DNA of 64,000 nucleotides from Streptomyces akebiae (lineage in GTDB: Bacteria; Actinomycetota; Actinomycetes; Streptomycetales; Streptomycetaceae): contig NZ_CP080647.1 in the NCBI RefSeq assembly GCF_019599145.1, positions 3,658,001 through 3,722,000 on the forward strand. Direction: 5' to 3'. Both the position numbers and the translations under genes were made by a program. The notes below the pieces were generated by a model. It had not been told where the DNA came from, did no database searches, and worked only from the letters and a program-made list of their open reading frames with translations. How positions within the stretch are numbered: position 1 is the first letter of the stretch; every line of letters begins with the position of its first letter. Positions 18,011-26,040 of the stretch are shown in pieces.

Positions 18011-18166
18011 ATGACCAAGGTCCTGCTCATGGAGTTGGAGGACGTGAACTGCTGGACGCCGGCCGAGGCGGTCGGCCGTCCAGGCCCGCACCGCCTCCAA
18101 CATCTCCAAGCGTGGGGGTGCGCCTCTCGGCGGCTCCGGCGGGTGGCGCACCCAAACCCCCACTAA
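18011..18166 (+). pseudogene. IS701-family transposase N-terminal fragment
   Basis: An open stretch of 51 codons reads LMELEDVNCWTPAEAVG then RPGPHRLQHLQ. From memory this matches the N-terminal region of IS701-type transposases (GHPGPHRLQHLL). The matching sequence stops after about 35 codons and the catalytic domain is absent, so this is a decayed insertion in the orphan-gene region. The frame is open a short way upstream. Confidence 0.6.
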
Positions 18167-18225
18167 CTTCGAAGACCCGCTAATCATCCAAGACGGAGGG
18201 TACTCAGGCCCTGTCTGGTAATGGC

Positions 18226-18639
18226 TTGAATGGATTCCACATGCCGACCCGAAGTGCGCGCGCGATGCAAGTATTCAGCAGATTTGGAGAACTTGCCTGG
18301 TTTTCTCTGCCTTCGGAGATACACCCTGTGTACGGATACCCGCAGGTGCCGTATATGGGATGGCGCTACACATCTGCCCAAGAAGACCTCGCACGCCTCA
18401 TCGAAGATGCCGTAGGAGCACTGCCAACAAAAGTCGAATGGACACTCGACAGGACAAGAAAAAATTTACTCCTGATTCCAACGCGGATTTTGCGCGAAGC
18501 AGACGGGCTCGCCAGCCCAGCATTCGCCAACGTTGTCCACTCCGTAAACACTCAGGACCACGAATTTTGTTTCAGGGCGCTATCGGATCTCGACCTCATC
18601 CTCCAGCGCTTGCAGCAGGTCCCGATCCCGAAAGAATGA
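18226..18639 (+). CDS. Unknown small protein, candidate orphan immunity protein
   Basis: 137 residues (or 132 from the ATG at 18241). AT-rich relative to the chromosome. The middle has WRYTSAQEDLARLIEDAVG, and the C-terminus is a helix (ALSDLDLILQRLQQV). No known family and no toxin partner beside it. Confidence 0.5.
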   Translation: MNGFHMPTRSARAMQVFSRFGELAWFSLPSEIHPVYGYPQVPYMGWRYTSAQEDLARLIEDAVGALPTKVEWTLDRTRKNLLLIPTRILREADGLASPAFANVVHSVNTQDHEFCFRALSDLDLILQRLQQVPIPKE

Positions 18640-18743
18640 TCAGCTAACCAATACTTCGCCCCCCGCTGGCGCTGTTGCGATGGTGGGAGTCGGAATCTGG
18701 GGAGATCATCGAGGCTGAACTATGAGCAGAGGCGGGACGACGC

Positions 18744-18917
18744 GTGAGCGGGAGCCGAGCGTGGGCATGGGTCGATGCCCAGCGGTGGCCCGAACGAGCC
18801 ACCCGCTTCCGCGAATGCGAACACATGGTCACCACCAGCGACAACAAGGACGCCCGCCGCATCGCCTCCGCCGAACTCGGCCGCATCCTCGCCGACGCGG
18901 AGGCCAACGCCGTGTGA
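18744..18917 (+). CDS. Possible small ORF or gene remnant (57 aa)
   Basis: GTG-started 57-codon ORF with Streptomyces-like codon use (AWVDAQRWPERATRFRECEH, then a helical acidic end ILADAEANAV). No clear ribosome site. It may be the C-terminal end of a lost gene within the decayed region. Confidence 0.25.
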   Translation: MSGSRAWAWVDAQRWPERATRFRECEHMVTTSDNKDARRIASAELGRILADAEANAV

Positions 18918-18943
18918 GTGACTGAACCTGTGATGTGCATGCC

Positions 18944-19627
18944 ATGTCCAGGCATCGCGTCGAACTCAAGCATCCTGTTTTGACCTGCGGAGGTCCGGTA
19001 AATGCAGCCGGGGAATCAGAGATCGCTGGAGGTGGCGGAAGCTTGCAGGAATCGAGTCCATGGAATGAGGGATCCAAGACCGATCCCTCCGCATTGGATC
19101 CAGGAAACATCCCACTCCGATCAATCGGCGCGCTGGAAGAACTGGCCTCCAGAAAGGATGGACCTCCTATCGAATGGCAGGCATGGGAAACGCTGCGCAC
19201 ATTTGCAGTCGGGCGGATGCACGATGCCGGTCTGAGTGCTGACACTCGCCTTCGTTGGGTCCACCTCGCCTTGATCGCGCTCAAGCGGAAGGGCGAGAAT
19301 GCCGAGCTCGACACTGCAGCCGTTCTATCCGACGAGGCCTACATTCGCGCCTACGCAATCCGACAGTTCGGCGCCATACAGGACGCTGGAATTCGCGATC
19401 CGGCAGATCTATGCAAATCGGTGTTCCGGGAGATCGGAGAAACAAGGGGCGATGTGCACGCTCAGGCCACAAACTGGCACACCCGACCGGTTCCGGAAAT
19501 CTTGCGCCTCCGACGCATCAAGAACATGTTGACGCCTCTGCGGGATCTGGCGGGTGTAATACCTATGGACGATCCAACACGCAACGAACTATCAGCTTGG
19601 TTGCCCCTGATCCTTGATCTGCCCTAA
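18944..19627 (+). CDS. Unknown helical protein, candidate orphan immunity protein
   Basis: 227 residues from ATG 18944; GTG 18935 is an alternative and neither has a good ribosome site. Reduced GC. The C-terminal two thirds is helical, with WETLRTFAVGRMHDAGLSAD and DEAYIRAYAIRQFGAIQDAG, resembling repeat-like helical immunity proteins, but I do not recognise a family. Confidence 0.5.
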   Translation: MSRHRVELKHPVLTCGGPVNAAGESEIAGGGGSLQESSPWNEGSKTDPSALDPGNIPLRSIGALEELASRKDGPPIEWQAWETLRTFAVGRMHDAGLSADTRLRWVHLALIALKRKGENAELDTAAVLSDEAYIRAYAIRQFGAIQDAGIRDPADLCKSVFREIGETRGDVHAQATNWHTRPVPEILRLRRIKNMLTPLRDLAGVIPMDDPTRNELSAWLPLILDLP

Positions 19628-19772
19628 CAGATCATGACCAGCGCGCCTTCGTTTCACTCGTCTGCGGCCCGACCTCGTTCTTCGCAGCCTGGAAGGTCTC
19701 TCGATCATCCACCGCTGAGTTACGGCAGGTCTGTCCAGTGGCCGAAGACCCATCGCACAGACTCGCCACACG

Positions 19773-19898
19773 ACGACGATCCGCCGCGACCGCGCCGGCC
19801 TCGCCTTGGACATCACGGCCCCCTTCGGCGCGGTCACCCGCTGCGAACGTGAGCCGCACGACATCCTCAAAGAATCGAAGTACACGTACCGATACTGA
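19773..19898 (+). pseudogene. RHS-repeat fragment
   Basis: The reading TIRRDRAGLALDITAPFGAV-TRCE matches the intact toxin's RADPAGLP-type repeat at 14369-14450 (CDPAGLPLEITDPLGAVTRY). DNA identity is also visible in CGGCGCGGTCACCCGCT. After the repeat, about 15 unrelated codons run to a TGA. This is a leftover of a second or displaced RHS tip cassette and lies immediately before the next small gene. Confidence 0.75.
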
Positions 19899-19913
19899 AA
19901 AAGGCTTACAGAC

Positions 19914-20213
19914 GTGGATGACAGCAATGCGGGTGAGCTGCAGATCTACTCAGTGGAGGAAAGGGAGAATGCAGCTGCTACCTGCATCGTTCGATGCGTG
20001 GGCGGCATCGTGAGAACCGGTCAGAAGTTCCGCGTGGAAGCAACCGGCGACGCGACTGACGACTCATCACTCATGAGCCTTGACTGGATCAATCGCTACG
20101 AAAAGCTAATAGAATTCATCGACCCACCACACAGCGCTAAAGTACATCTTTCAGGGCAAGGAGTTTCCTTGCTGGAAAGAGGGGTCATCCTGTATTCTAT
20201 TCCAACCGAATAA
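19914..20213 (+). CDS. Small acidic protein, candidate immunity protein of a lost RHS tip
   Basis: 99 residues, GTG start 16 nt after the RHS fragment ends. GC is low. It contains CIVRCVGGIVRTGQKF and a C-terminal LLERGVILYSIP, resembling small beta-rich immunity proteins. Its position directly behind a truncated RHS end is what a retained antidote would look like. No toxin remains. Confidence 0.6.
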   Translation: MDDSNAGELQIYSVEERENAAATCIVRCVGGIVRTGQKFRVEATGDATDDSSLMSLDWINRYEKLIEFIDPPHSAKVHLSGQGVSLLERGVILYSIPTE

Positions 20214-20230
20214 GGAGATTCGTCCTGTCG

Positions 20231-20290
20231 TGCTCCTCGATGGTCGGCCAACACCTGGAGATCGACTCCGAGGGCATGACCTTGTCCGGC
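20231..20290 (+). pseudogene. RHS shell (DUF6531-type) fragment
   Basis: CSSMVGQHLEIDSEGM corresponds to WSSTVDQRLQIDSEGV in the intact toxin (about residue 475). Homology is lost within 20 codons. It is a second RHS scar, from a different part of the gene than the one at 19773. Confidence 0.65.
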
Positions 20291-20348
20291 GACAATCACA
20301 TCGATCTGGGTCTGGAATTCGACGGACGGGTCCCGCGGTCGACCTTTG

Positions 20349-20591
20349 GTGGCCCTTCAAGACATTCGAAACCATCAGGAACTCGACGTCACAGTGACAG
20401 CAGTCGCCCCAGCGGGTTCACAAGTCGACACGGATGGTGAAGTCGGCTTCATCGACCAGGTGAAACATCCTGCCTGGCGGGATGCCGAAGTACCCACGCC
20501 GCGCGTGGGCGACCGATTGCACGTCGTCGTGTTGGACGCCATCCAGGGGGATGTCCAGACCGCCCGAGAGTTGCGTTCTCGCAACTCATGA
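20349..20591 (+). CDS. Small S1-like/OB-fold type protein
   Basis: 80 residues from GTG 20349 (TTG 20346 is possible). The protein is one small beta-rich unit: QELDVTVTAVAPAGSQVD, then GEVGFIDQVKHPAW and GDRLHVVVLDAIQ. The V-x-V-x-Gly/G-x-x-G-x-I layout is like a minimal S1/OB RNA-binding fold. Standalone function unknown. It survives among pseudogenes. Confidence 0.5.
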   Translation: MALQDIRNHQELDVTVTAVAPAGSQVDTDGEVGFIDQVKHPAWRDAEVPTPRVGDRLHVVVLDAIQGDVQTARELRSRNS

Positions 20592-20596
20592 CGCCT

Positions 20597-20806
20597 CAGC
20601 CCAGCGACCTCCGCCACATCATCCGGCCCCACCCACTCACGGCCTTCCGCAACACACTGGCCGAGGAGTGCGGCGCGAATCGCATGGCGGGCGATGCGCG
20701 GGGTCCGGGGGTCGTTCGGCAGGTCCAGGCGGCATTGCCATGTGCGAGGAGCCGTCGAGGACGAGCGCGGGGGCGGGACAGGGCAGGCCGAGGTCGCTTC
20801 GGGCAT
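20597..20806 (-). pseudogene. N-terminal fragment of an ATP-binding (anti-sigma-like) regulator
   Basis: Minus-strand reading WQCRLDLPNDPRTPRIARHA-IRAALL resembles the start of Streptomyces HATPase_c regulatory proteins. The homology stops before the ATP-binding motifs, running into the small S1-like gene on the opposite strand. Confidence 0.5.
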
Positions 20807-20889
20807 GGGGGTTCCCTTCGGGAGGCAACTGCCGTATGTGGCTTGCTCATTACTGAATGCAGGGCGGCCCTTTGGTTACATTGCCAAAG

Positions 20890-21062
20890 GCCCTGTCCCC
20901 CAGTTGGACACCGCTCAGGTCGACAGCTCGCACGGGCCGGAATTCCTGGGTGGGGAGGCTCAGTTGGCCAAGTACCGTGCCCACTTGGACTGGATGGAGC
21001 GCATCGCGCTGTCACCGGAGGCTTCACGCGACTTCATCCGCGCCATCGCCAACGATCTGTGA
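20890..21062 (+). pseudogene. C-terminal fragment of a DUF5753 (Scr1/WhiJ-like) regulator
   Basis: The segment GPVPQLDTAQVDSSHGPEFL then EAQLAKYRAHLDWMERIALS and SRDFIRAIANDL fits the end of helix-turn-helix/DUF5753 proteins. The N-terminal DNA-binding half is missing. It is divergent from the ATP-binding fragment, as in intact clusters of this type. Confidence 0.5.
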
Positions 21063-21077
21063 GGCATAGCCATAGCC

Positions 21078-21170
21078 GGTGCCGAGGAGACCTACCTCAC
21101 CGACACCCGGGAAGCACTGCGCACTCTCATTCTCGACATCAAGGCGGGCAAGGCGGATCACTTGCTCTGA
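21078..21170 (+). pseudogene. DUF397-like C-terminal fragment
   Basis: About 30 codons ending in TREALRTLILDIKAGKADHL then stop. DUF397 genes usually sit right behind DUF5753 genes and end in a similar helix, so this is read as the tail of that partner. Short, so low certainty. Confidence 0.35.
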
Positions 21171-21208
21171 GGTTCCGCACCCCTCACCCCGTGCGGAAAG
21201 CACAGTGG

Positions 21209-21715
21209 CTATCCCATCGGGCGATAGTAGCCGAGCACCTGGGCCAGGTGCGCGAACCACTGTTGGAGGCGCTCCCGGGGCCTGGCCTCGACCGAGCACT
21301 CGAAGAAGTCGCCGTCGAGGTGGACGACGGCGACCATGAGGGCCTTGCCGTTGCCGCTCGCCTTGTAGTGGACGCTGCGGATCTCGGGCCAGGAGAAGTC
21401 GACGGAGACGCCGTGGTCCTCGAAGGCGACCCCGCCCGCGTCGACGACGACGGAGTTGTGCCGGTCGACGGCCAGGAACTCCGGGCCCTGGGGTGACTGG
21501 CCGTACGGCTGCTGCGGCGGCGCGTAGGGCTGCTGCTGGGCGTAGGGCTGCGGTGGCTGCGCGTACGGCTGCTGCGGGGGCGGGTACGGCGGGCCGGGGG
21601 GCGTGGGCGGTGGCGTGTACGGCGGGGGTGGGGGGCCGAAGCCCTGGTGGCCTCCCGGCGGTGTCCCCGGCTGCTGCGGCGGCGGTGGCTGGTGACCCTG
21701 TTCAGGCTGGTCCAT
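21209..21715 (-). CDS. Pro/Gln-rich protein with C-terminal PH-like domain
   Basis: 168 residues from ATG 21715 (AGAGGA upstream). Residues 1-85 are a Pro-Tyr-Gln low-complexity region (YAQPPQPYAQ type). Residues 90-168 form a compact domain (FLAVDRHNSVVVDAGGVAFE, FSWPEIRSVHYK, WFAHLAQVLGYY) that resembles the C-terminal domain of the protein at 27510-28589. No membrane segment. Function unknown. Confidence 0.8.
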   Translation of the reverse strand: MDQPEQGHQPPPPQQPGTPPGGHQGFGPPPPPYTPPPTPPGPPYPPPQQPYAQPPQPYAQQQPYAPPQQPYGQSPQGPEFLAVDRHNSVVVDAGGVAFEDHGVSVDFSWPEIRSVHYKASGNGKALMVAVVHLDGDFFECSVEARPRERLQQWFAHLAQVLGYYRPMG

Positions 21716-21851
21716 CGGTGTGTGTCCTCTGCCCCGTTGGTGTGACTCGTACCGCACCGTATCTCTCACCGTTCCGTGAAACATTCCCCGGGGGCCGGCG
21801 CATCAAGGGAGTGAGAGGCGACAACGCGAGTCCGTTCAGGGGGAGCCACAG

Positions 21852-22361
21852 ATGAGACCAGTCCGCGCGGACGGATACCAGGAGTTCGCGGCGGCGCGGG
21901 CGGGTCATCTGTACCGGTCCGCGTGTCTGCTCACCGGCGGGGACACCCATCTCGCCGAGGACCTCGTGCAGGAGACGCTCGGCCGGTTGTACGTGAAGTG
22001 GGGGCGGGTGCGGCGGGCCGACAACCCGGTCGGCTATGCGCAGACCGTGCTGACCAGGACGTTCCTCGCCCACCAGCGGCGCCGCAGCAGCCGGGAACGG
22101 GCCACCGACGTCATCCCGGACGGACCCGCCGCGCCCGGCGCCGACGCGTCCCTGCGGCTCACGCTCGTCGAGGCCCTGGCCCAACTGCCGCCCAAGGACC
22201 GGGCCGTGGTCGTCCTGCGCTACTGGGAGGACCGGTCCGTCGAGGAGACCGCAGCGGCGATGAACGCCAGCTCGGCGGCGGTGCGCACCCGGTGCGTCCG
22301 CGCCCTCGCCCGACTGCGCGTCCTGCTCGGCGACGCCATCGGCGAGTACGCCACACCCTGA
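21852..22361 (+). CDS. SigE-family ECF RNA polymerase sigma factor
   Basis: 169 residues. Region 2 (about 8-75: SACLLTGGDTHLAEDLVQET, KWGRVRRADNPVGYAQTVL) and region 4 (about 100-160: LPPKDRAVVVLRYWEDRSVE, SSAAVRTRCVRALARLR) are complete. This matches the actinobacterial SigE/SCO-type short sigma factors. The gene downstream encodes a membrane-anchored protein likely to be its regulator. Confidence 0.93.
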   Translation: MRPVRADGYQEFAAARAGHLYRSACLLTGGDTHLAEDLVQETLGRLYVKWGRVRRADNPVGYAQTVLTRTFLAHQRRRSSRERATDVIPDGPAAPGADASLRLTLVEALAQLPPKDRAVVVLRYWEDRSVEETAAAMNASSAAVRTRCVRALARLRVLLGDAIGEYATP

Positions 22362-22415
22362 GCACCCCGCACCCACCGACTCCAGCACACCCACTCGCAG
22401 AAACGGCGGTTCGTC

Positions 22416-23735
22416 ATGCCCCAGGAACAGCACGAAGACCCCTTCGAGGGCAGGCTCGGCAACGCCCTGCGCCGGGTCGGCGGCGCCTTCGAGACCGATC
22501 ACCAGGCGCTGGTCGGCGGCGGCGCCGTGCGCGGCCGGCGGCTGCTGTTCCGCCGACGGGCGGCGATGCTGGGCGGGGTGGCCGGCATCGCGCTCGTCGG
22601 GGTGGGCGGGGCGCTCCTGCTGCCCGGCACCGGCGACGGGGCCGGCCAGCGGTCCGTGGCGGCGAAGCGGTCCATCGCGCCGGACGCCGAGCAGGTCGTC
22701 AGGGACGACGACGGCGCGGTGTCCGGCGCGGAACTCGTCGGCATGCTCAAGGAGTTGCTGCCGGACGGGAGCATCAGCGGGGAGTCCGCTCGGGGCACGA
22801 GCGCGGACGGGGGGCCGTACGCCCAGGTCGTGTACGACGACGGCGGGGGCGGGGGGGCCGTGCAGCTCGGGGTCGGGCGGATCGACGCCGACAGCGAGCA
22901 CGCCCGGCAGCTGACCGACTGCCCGGACAAGGCGTTCGTCGGGTACGACTCCTGCGAGGAGAAGACCCTGCCGGGCGGTGCGCGGCTGATGCTCTTCCGG
23001 GGCTACGAGTACCCGGACCGCCGCGTGGACACCAAGCACTGGTACGCGCAGTTGGTCGATCCGGCGGGGTACGAGGTCAGCGTCATGGAATGGAACGCGG
23101 AGGCGCAGAAGGACGCGCCGGTCACCCGTGCCGAACCGCCGCTGTCCCTCGACTCCTTGACGACGATCGTCGGGGACCCGGGCTGGCAGGCGGTAGCCGA
23201 CGCCATCACGGAGGAGTCGGAGAACGGCGGCGGCACGCGGGAGGACCAGGGGGAGAAGGAGGAGTCGTCGACGGTTCCGCCCGGTGGCGGGTCGGTCGAT
23301 GCCCCGGTCGTCGGGGGCGAGGCCATTCGCAAGACACTCGTCAGCCTTCTGCCCGAGGGCGTCGACGTCGTCACCGAGGACAGTCAGGTGTCGGACTTCG
23401 CGTACGTCGTCCTCGACGACGGCGAGGGGCGGAGCCTGGTGCAGGTCAATGTGCAGCTGGGCGTGGCGGACCGCGCGGACACGTTGTTCGGCGCCGACGC
23501 CGAGACCCTGGCCGACGGCACGAAGGTCGCCACCCGGCAGGAACCCGGGGAGAAGGGCGGCGAGGGGGTCGTCATGTGGACCGCGGACACGCTCCGCGTC
23601 GACGGGCTGCGGGTCGTGATCAGCGCCTTCAACTCCGGCGCCCAGCACACCGCCGCGACCCGCGAGACCCCCGCGCTCACCATGGCTCAGCTGAGGGAGA
23701 TCGCCACCAGCGAGCGGTGGAAGTCGCTCGACTGA
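22416..23735 (+). CDS. Membrane-anchored extracytoplasmic protein paired with the SigE-type sigma factor
   Basis: 439 residues. A short cytoplasmic part is followed by one membrane helix (about 50-75: AAMLGGVAGIALVGVGGALL). Two similar extracellular modules follow (SGAELVGMLKELLPDG at about 108 and GEAIRKTLVSLLPEGVDV at about 305) separated by an acidic Glu/Lys-rich linker. It starts 54 nt after the sigma gene. An anti-sigma or surface-sensing role is inferred from position only. Confidence 0.8.
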   Translation: MPQEQHEDPFEGRLGNALRRVGGAFETDHQALVGGGAVRGRRLLFRRRAAMLGGVAGIALVGVGGALLLPGTGDGAGQRSVAAKRSIAPDAEQVVRDDDGAVSGAELVGMLKELLPDGSISGESARGTSADGGPYAQVVYDDGGGGGAVQLGVGRIDADSEHARQLTDCPDKAFVGYDSCEEKTLPGGARLMLFRGYEYPDRRVDTKHWYAQLVDPAGYEVSVMEWNAEAQKDAPVTRAEPPLSLDSLTTIVGDPGWQAVADAITEESENGGGTREDQGEKEESSTVPPGGGSVDAPVVGGEAIRKTLVSLLPEGVDVVTEDSQVSDFAYVVLDDGEGRSLVQVNVQLGVADRADTLFGADAETLADGTKVATRQEPGEKGGEGVVMWTADTLRVDGLRVVISAFNSGAQHTAATRETPALTMAQLREIATSERWKSLD

Positions 23736-23745
23736 CGGCCCGGCG

Positions 23746-25068
23746 TCAGAAGAAGTCCGCCCATGGCTGGTCCCAGATCTGCTTCACGGCCAGTACCAGG
23801 AAGAGCAGGCCCGCGATGGCCAGCATGCCGTTGCTGACGATGCCGTTGCGCCATTCGCGGGGTGTGCGGGAGGAGTTGAGGAGCCAGAGGAGCGTGCCGG
23901 CGAGGAAGGGGAGGAAGGCCGCGCCGAGGACGCCGTAGAGGATGATCAGGCGGAACGGCTGGCCCTGGAAGAGCAGGACGATGGGCGGGAAGGTCAGCCA
24001 GAGCAGGTACGCGCGGAACGGCCAGGACTTCTCGCGCCGGCCGGAGGCGACCTCCTCGCCCGTCACGGCCCCCTTGCGGCGGAAGCGCTCCACGAAGTCC
24101 GCGAACATCAGGCTCACGCCGTGCCAGACGCCGATGAGGGAGGTGTACGAGGTGGCGAAGAAGCCGATCAGGAAGAACTTGGCGGTGGCCGTGCCGTACT
24201 CGTCGGCCAGGATGTCGCCGAGCTGGATCAGGCCCTTGTCGCCGGAGGCGATGGCGATGTTGGCCGAGTGCAGCAGTTCGGCGCCGACGAAGAGCATCGA
24301 GACCACGAAGATGCCGGTGGTGATGTACGCGACCCGGTTGTCCAGGCGCATGATCTTCATCCAGCCGGTGTTCGTCCAGCCCTTGGCGTTGACCCAGTAG
24401 CCGTACGCGGCCAGCGTGATGGTGCCGCCGACGCCGCCGATGAGGCCGAGGGTGTTGAGGATCGAGTCCTTCTCGTCGGGCAGGACGGGCAGGAGCCCGG
24501 CGAAGGCGTCCGCGAGGTTGGGGGTGACGCGGATCGCCAGGTAGACCGTGACCACGAACATGACGCCCACCAGGACGGTCATGACCTTCTCGAAGACCTC
24601 GTACTTGTTGAACCAGACGAAGACCAGGCCGCTCAGGCCGCACAGTACGGCCCACCACTTGAGGTCCATCACGTCCGGGAACAGCGCCTGGAGGGGCAGG
24701 GCGCTGGAGGACATCGCGGCGGCGCCGTAGACGAAGCCCCAGATCACGACGTAGACGACGAAGAACCACGTCGTCCAGCGGCCGAGGCTGGCCCAGCCGT
24801 CGAAGAGGGTGCGGCCGGTGGACAGATGCCAGCGGCCGGCCGCCTCGGCGAGGGCGATCTTGACGAGACAGCCGATGACGGCCGCCCAGAGCAGGGTGTA
24901 GCCGAAGTTGCTGCCCGCGATGAGGGTCGCGACCAGGTCACCGGCGCCGACACCGGTCGCGGCGACGACGATGCCGGGGCCGATGTACTTCCAACTGGAT
25001 TTACGAGGTGGGGGGTTGGAGCCGGATGGTGCGGGTGTGTCTGTGGGGTTTCCCGTGGTGTCCGCCAT
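23746..25068 (-). CDS. Divergent Nramp-family transporter
   Basis: 440 residues with about 11 membrane helices. Overall similarity is to Nramp divalent-metal transporters (GPGIVVAATGVGAGDLVATL in helix 1, GGVGGTITLAAYGYWVNAKG in helix 6). The canonical metal ligands are absent: helix 1 has GAGD where DPGN is expected and helix 6 lacks the MPH motif. It may carry another substrate. Start chosen at ATG 25068; the upstream extension overlaps an unrelated terminator. Confidence 0.85.
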   Translation of the reverse strand: MADTTGNPTDTPAPSGSNPPPRKSSWKYIGPGIVVAATGVGAGDLVATLIAGSNFGYTLLWAAVIGCLVKIALAEAAGRWHLSTGRTLFDGWASLGRWTTWFFVVYVVIWGFVYGAAAMSSSALPLQALFPDVMDLKWWAVLCGLSGLVFVWFNKYEVFEKVMTVLVGVMFVVTVYLAIRVTPNLADAFAGLLPVLPDEKDSILNTLGLIGGVGGTITLAAYGYWVNAKGWTNTGWMKIMRLDNRVAYITTGIFVVSMLFVGAELLHSANIAIASGDKGLIQLGDILADEYGTATAKFFLIGFFATSYTSLIGVWHGVSLMFADFVERFRRKGAVTGEEVASGRREKSWPFRAYLLWLTFPPIVLLFQGQPFRLIILYGVLGAAFLPFLAGTLLWLLNSSRTPREWRNGIVSNGMLAIAGLLFLVLAVKQIWDQPWADFF

Positions 25069-25130
25069 GAGGGTCAAGAAACCCCAAGTGACGGCATCAG
25101 ACAAGAGGGCCGGGCGGCTTCGGTGACCGC

Positions 25131-25161
25131 CGGCTTCGGTGACCGCCGGCCACCGAAGCCG
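25131..25161 (-). terminator. Hairpin (11-bp stem, 9-nt loop)
   Basis: CGGCTTCGGTG and CACCGAAGCCG pair perfectly. The left arm is also duplicated just upstream (25115-25125). It lies 18 nt beyond the stop of the ATP-binding regulator and before the Nramp gene, so it probably ends the regulator's transcript. No U-tract, as is usual in Streptomyces. Confidence 0.65.
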
Positions 25162-25178
25162 CCGAACCCGGCGGCGCG

Positions 25179-25655
25179 CTACGGCTGTCGCCGACCGCAG
25201 CCGTGGGCCCCGCACGTGCCGAGTTCGAACCACACGGTCTTGCCCGACCCGTCCTGGTGACAGCCCCAGCGCCCGGCAAGGGCGTCCACCAGGAACATCC
25301 CTCGGCCACTCTCCGATATCTCCGTCACCCGGCGCACCCGGGGCGGGCGGCCGTCCGTGTCCGACACCTCGCAGCGCAGTACGCCGTGGGCGGCCGACAG
25401 GGTCAGCTTCAGTCGGCTCTCCGCGTGCACCAGCGCGTTGGTGACCAGCTCGCTCACCAGCAGCTCCGCCGTGTCGGTCTGTTCGAGCAGACCCCATCCC
25501 TCCAGCTGCCTGCGCACCTGCGCGCGGGCCTGTGCGGCGGCGGTGGGACGGGGGTCGTACTCGACGCTCAAGTGACCCGCACCCATGGGCGGTTGGGGGT
25601 ACGAGGCGAAATGGGGGCCGGAATCCGGAAGGAGACCCCCGGAGAGTTGCAGCAT
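25179..25655 (-). CDS. ATP-binding anti-sigma/RsbW-like regulator
   Basis: 158 residues. GHKL/HATPase_c fold with N box ELLVSELVTNALVHAESRL, G1 DTDGRPPRVR and G2 ESGRGMFLVDALAGRWG. Proteins of this class are Ser kinases or anti-sigma factors abundant in Streptomyces. Start at ATG 25655. There is no adjacent antagonist gene, so the partner is unknown. Confidence 0.9.
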   Translation of the reverse strand: MLQLSGGLLPDSGPHFASYPQPPMGAGHLSVEYDPRPTAAAQARAQVRRQLEGWGLLEQTDTAELLVSELVTNALVHAESRLKLTLSAAHGVLRCEVSDTDGRPPRVRRVTEISESGRGMFLVDALAGRWGCHQDGSGKTVWFELGTCGAHGCGRRQP

Positions 25656-26040
25656 GCTTCCAGGGTTGCCGCCACGCGTACGCGGCACACGGGGAGGACT
25701 ACCCGTTTCCAGTGGTGCATATACCTGTTTCCCGCCCGGGTACGTCCGCAATTGGGGGCCTACGCGACCGATGGGCGTGTACGCGGTTGTGTAGGGCTTA
25801 CGCACGCTGTGGACTCCCGGCCCGTACATCTCCGTTCCGGCCAACCCGGCCCCCTGCCCGCACCCACCCACTCTTGACCTGGTCATGCCAGAGCCGCACC
25901 ATGAGCGCCACACCCGCACCAGGGCCGGCCGGGCACCCCGTGGCCACCGGCCAGGCCCGAGGCACGTCGCAAGGATCCACCCCCCGCTCCACTCCCCACT
26001 TCCGGAGACCCCGGAATTCCTGGAGAAACTAGGAGACTTC
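25656..26040. other. Divergent intergenic region without a gene
   Basis: 385 bp between the leftward ATP-binding regulator and the rightward carboxypeptidase. It should contain both promoters. The ribosome site AGGAGA for the carboxypeptidase is at its right end. No conserved gene or strong palindrome was seen. Confidence 0.6.

Noticed and set aside
20588..21496. 302-codon plus-strand ORF
   Set aside because: Composition typical of a shadow frame; it crosses three unrelated gene fragments and a well-supported minus-strand gene.
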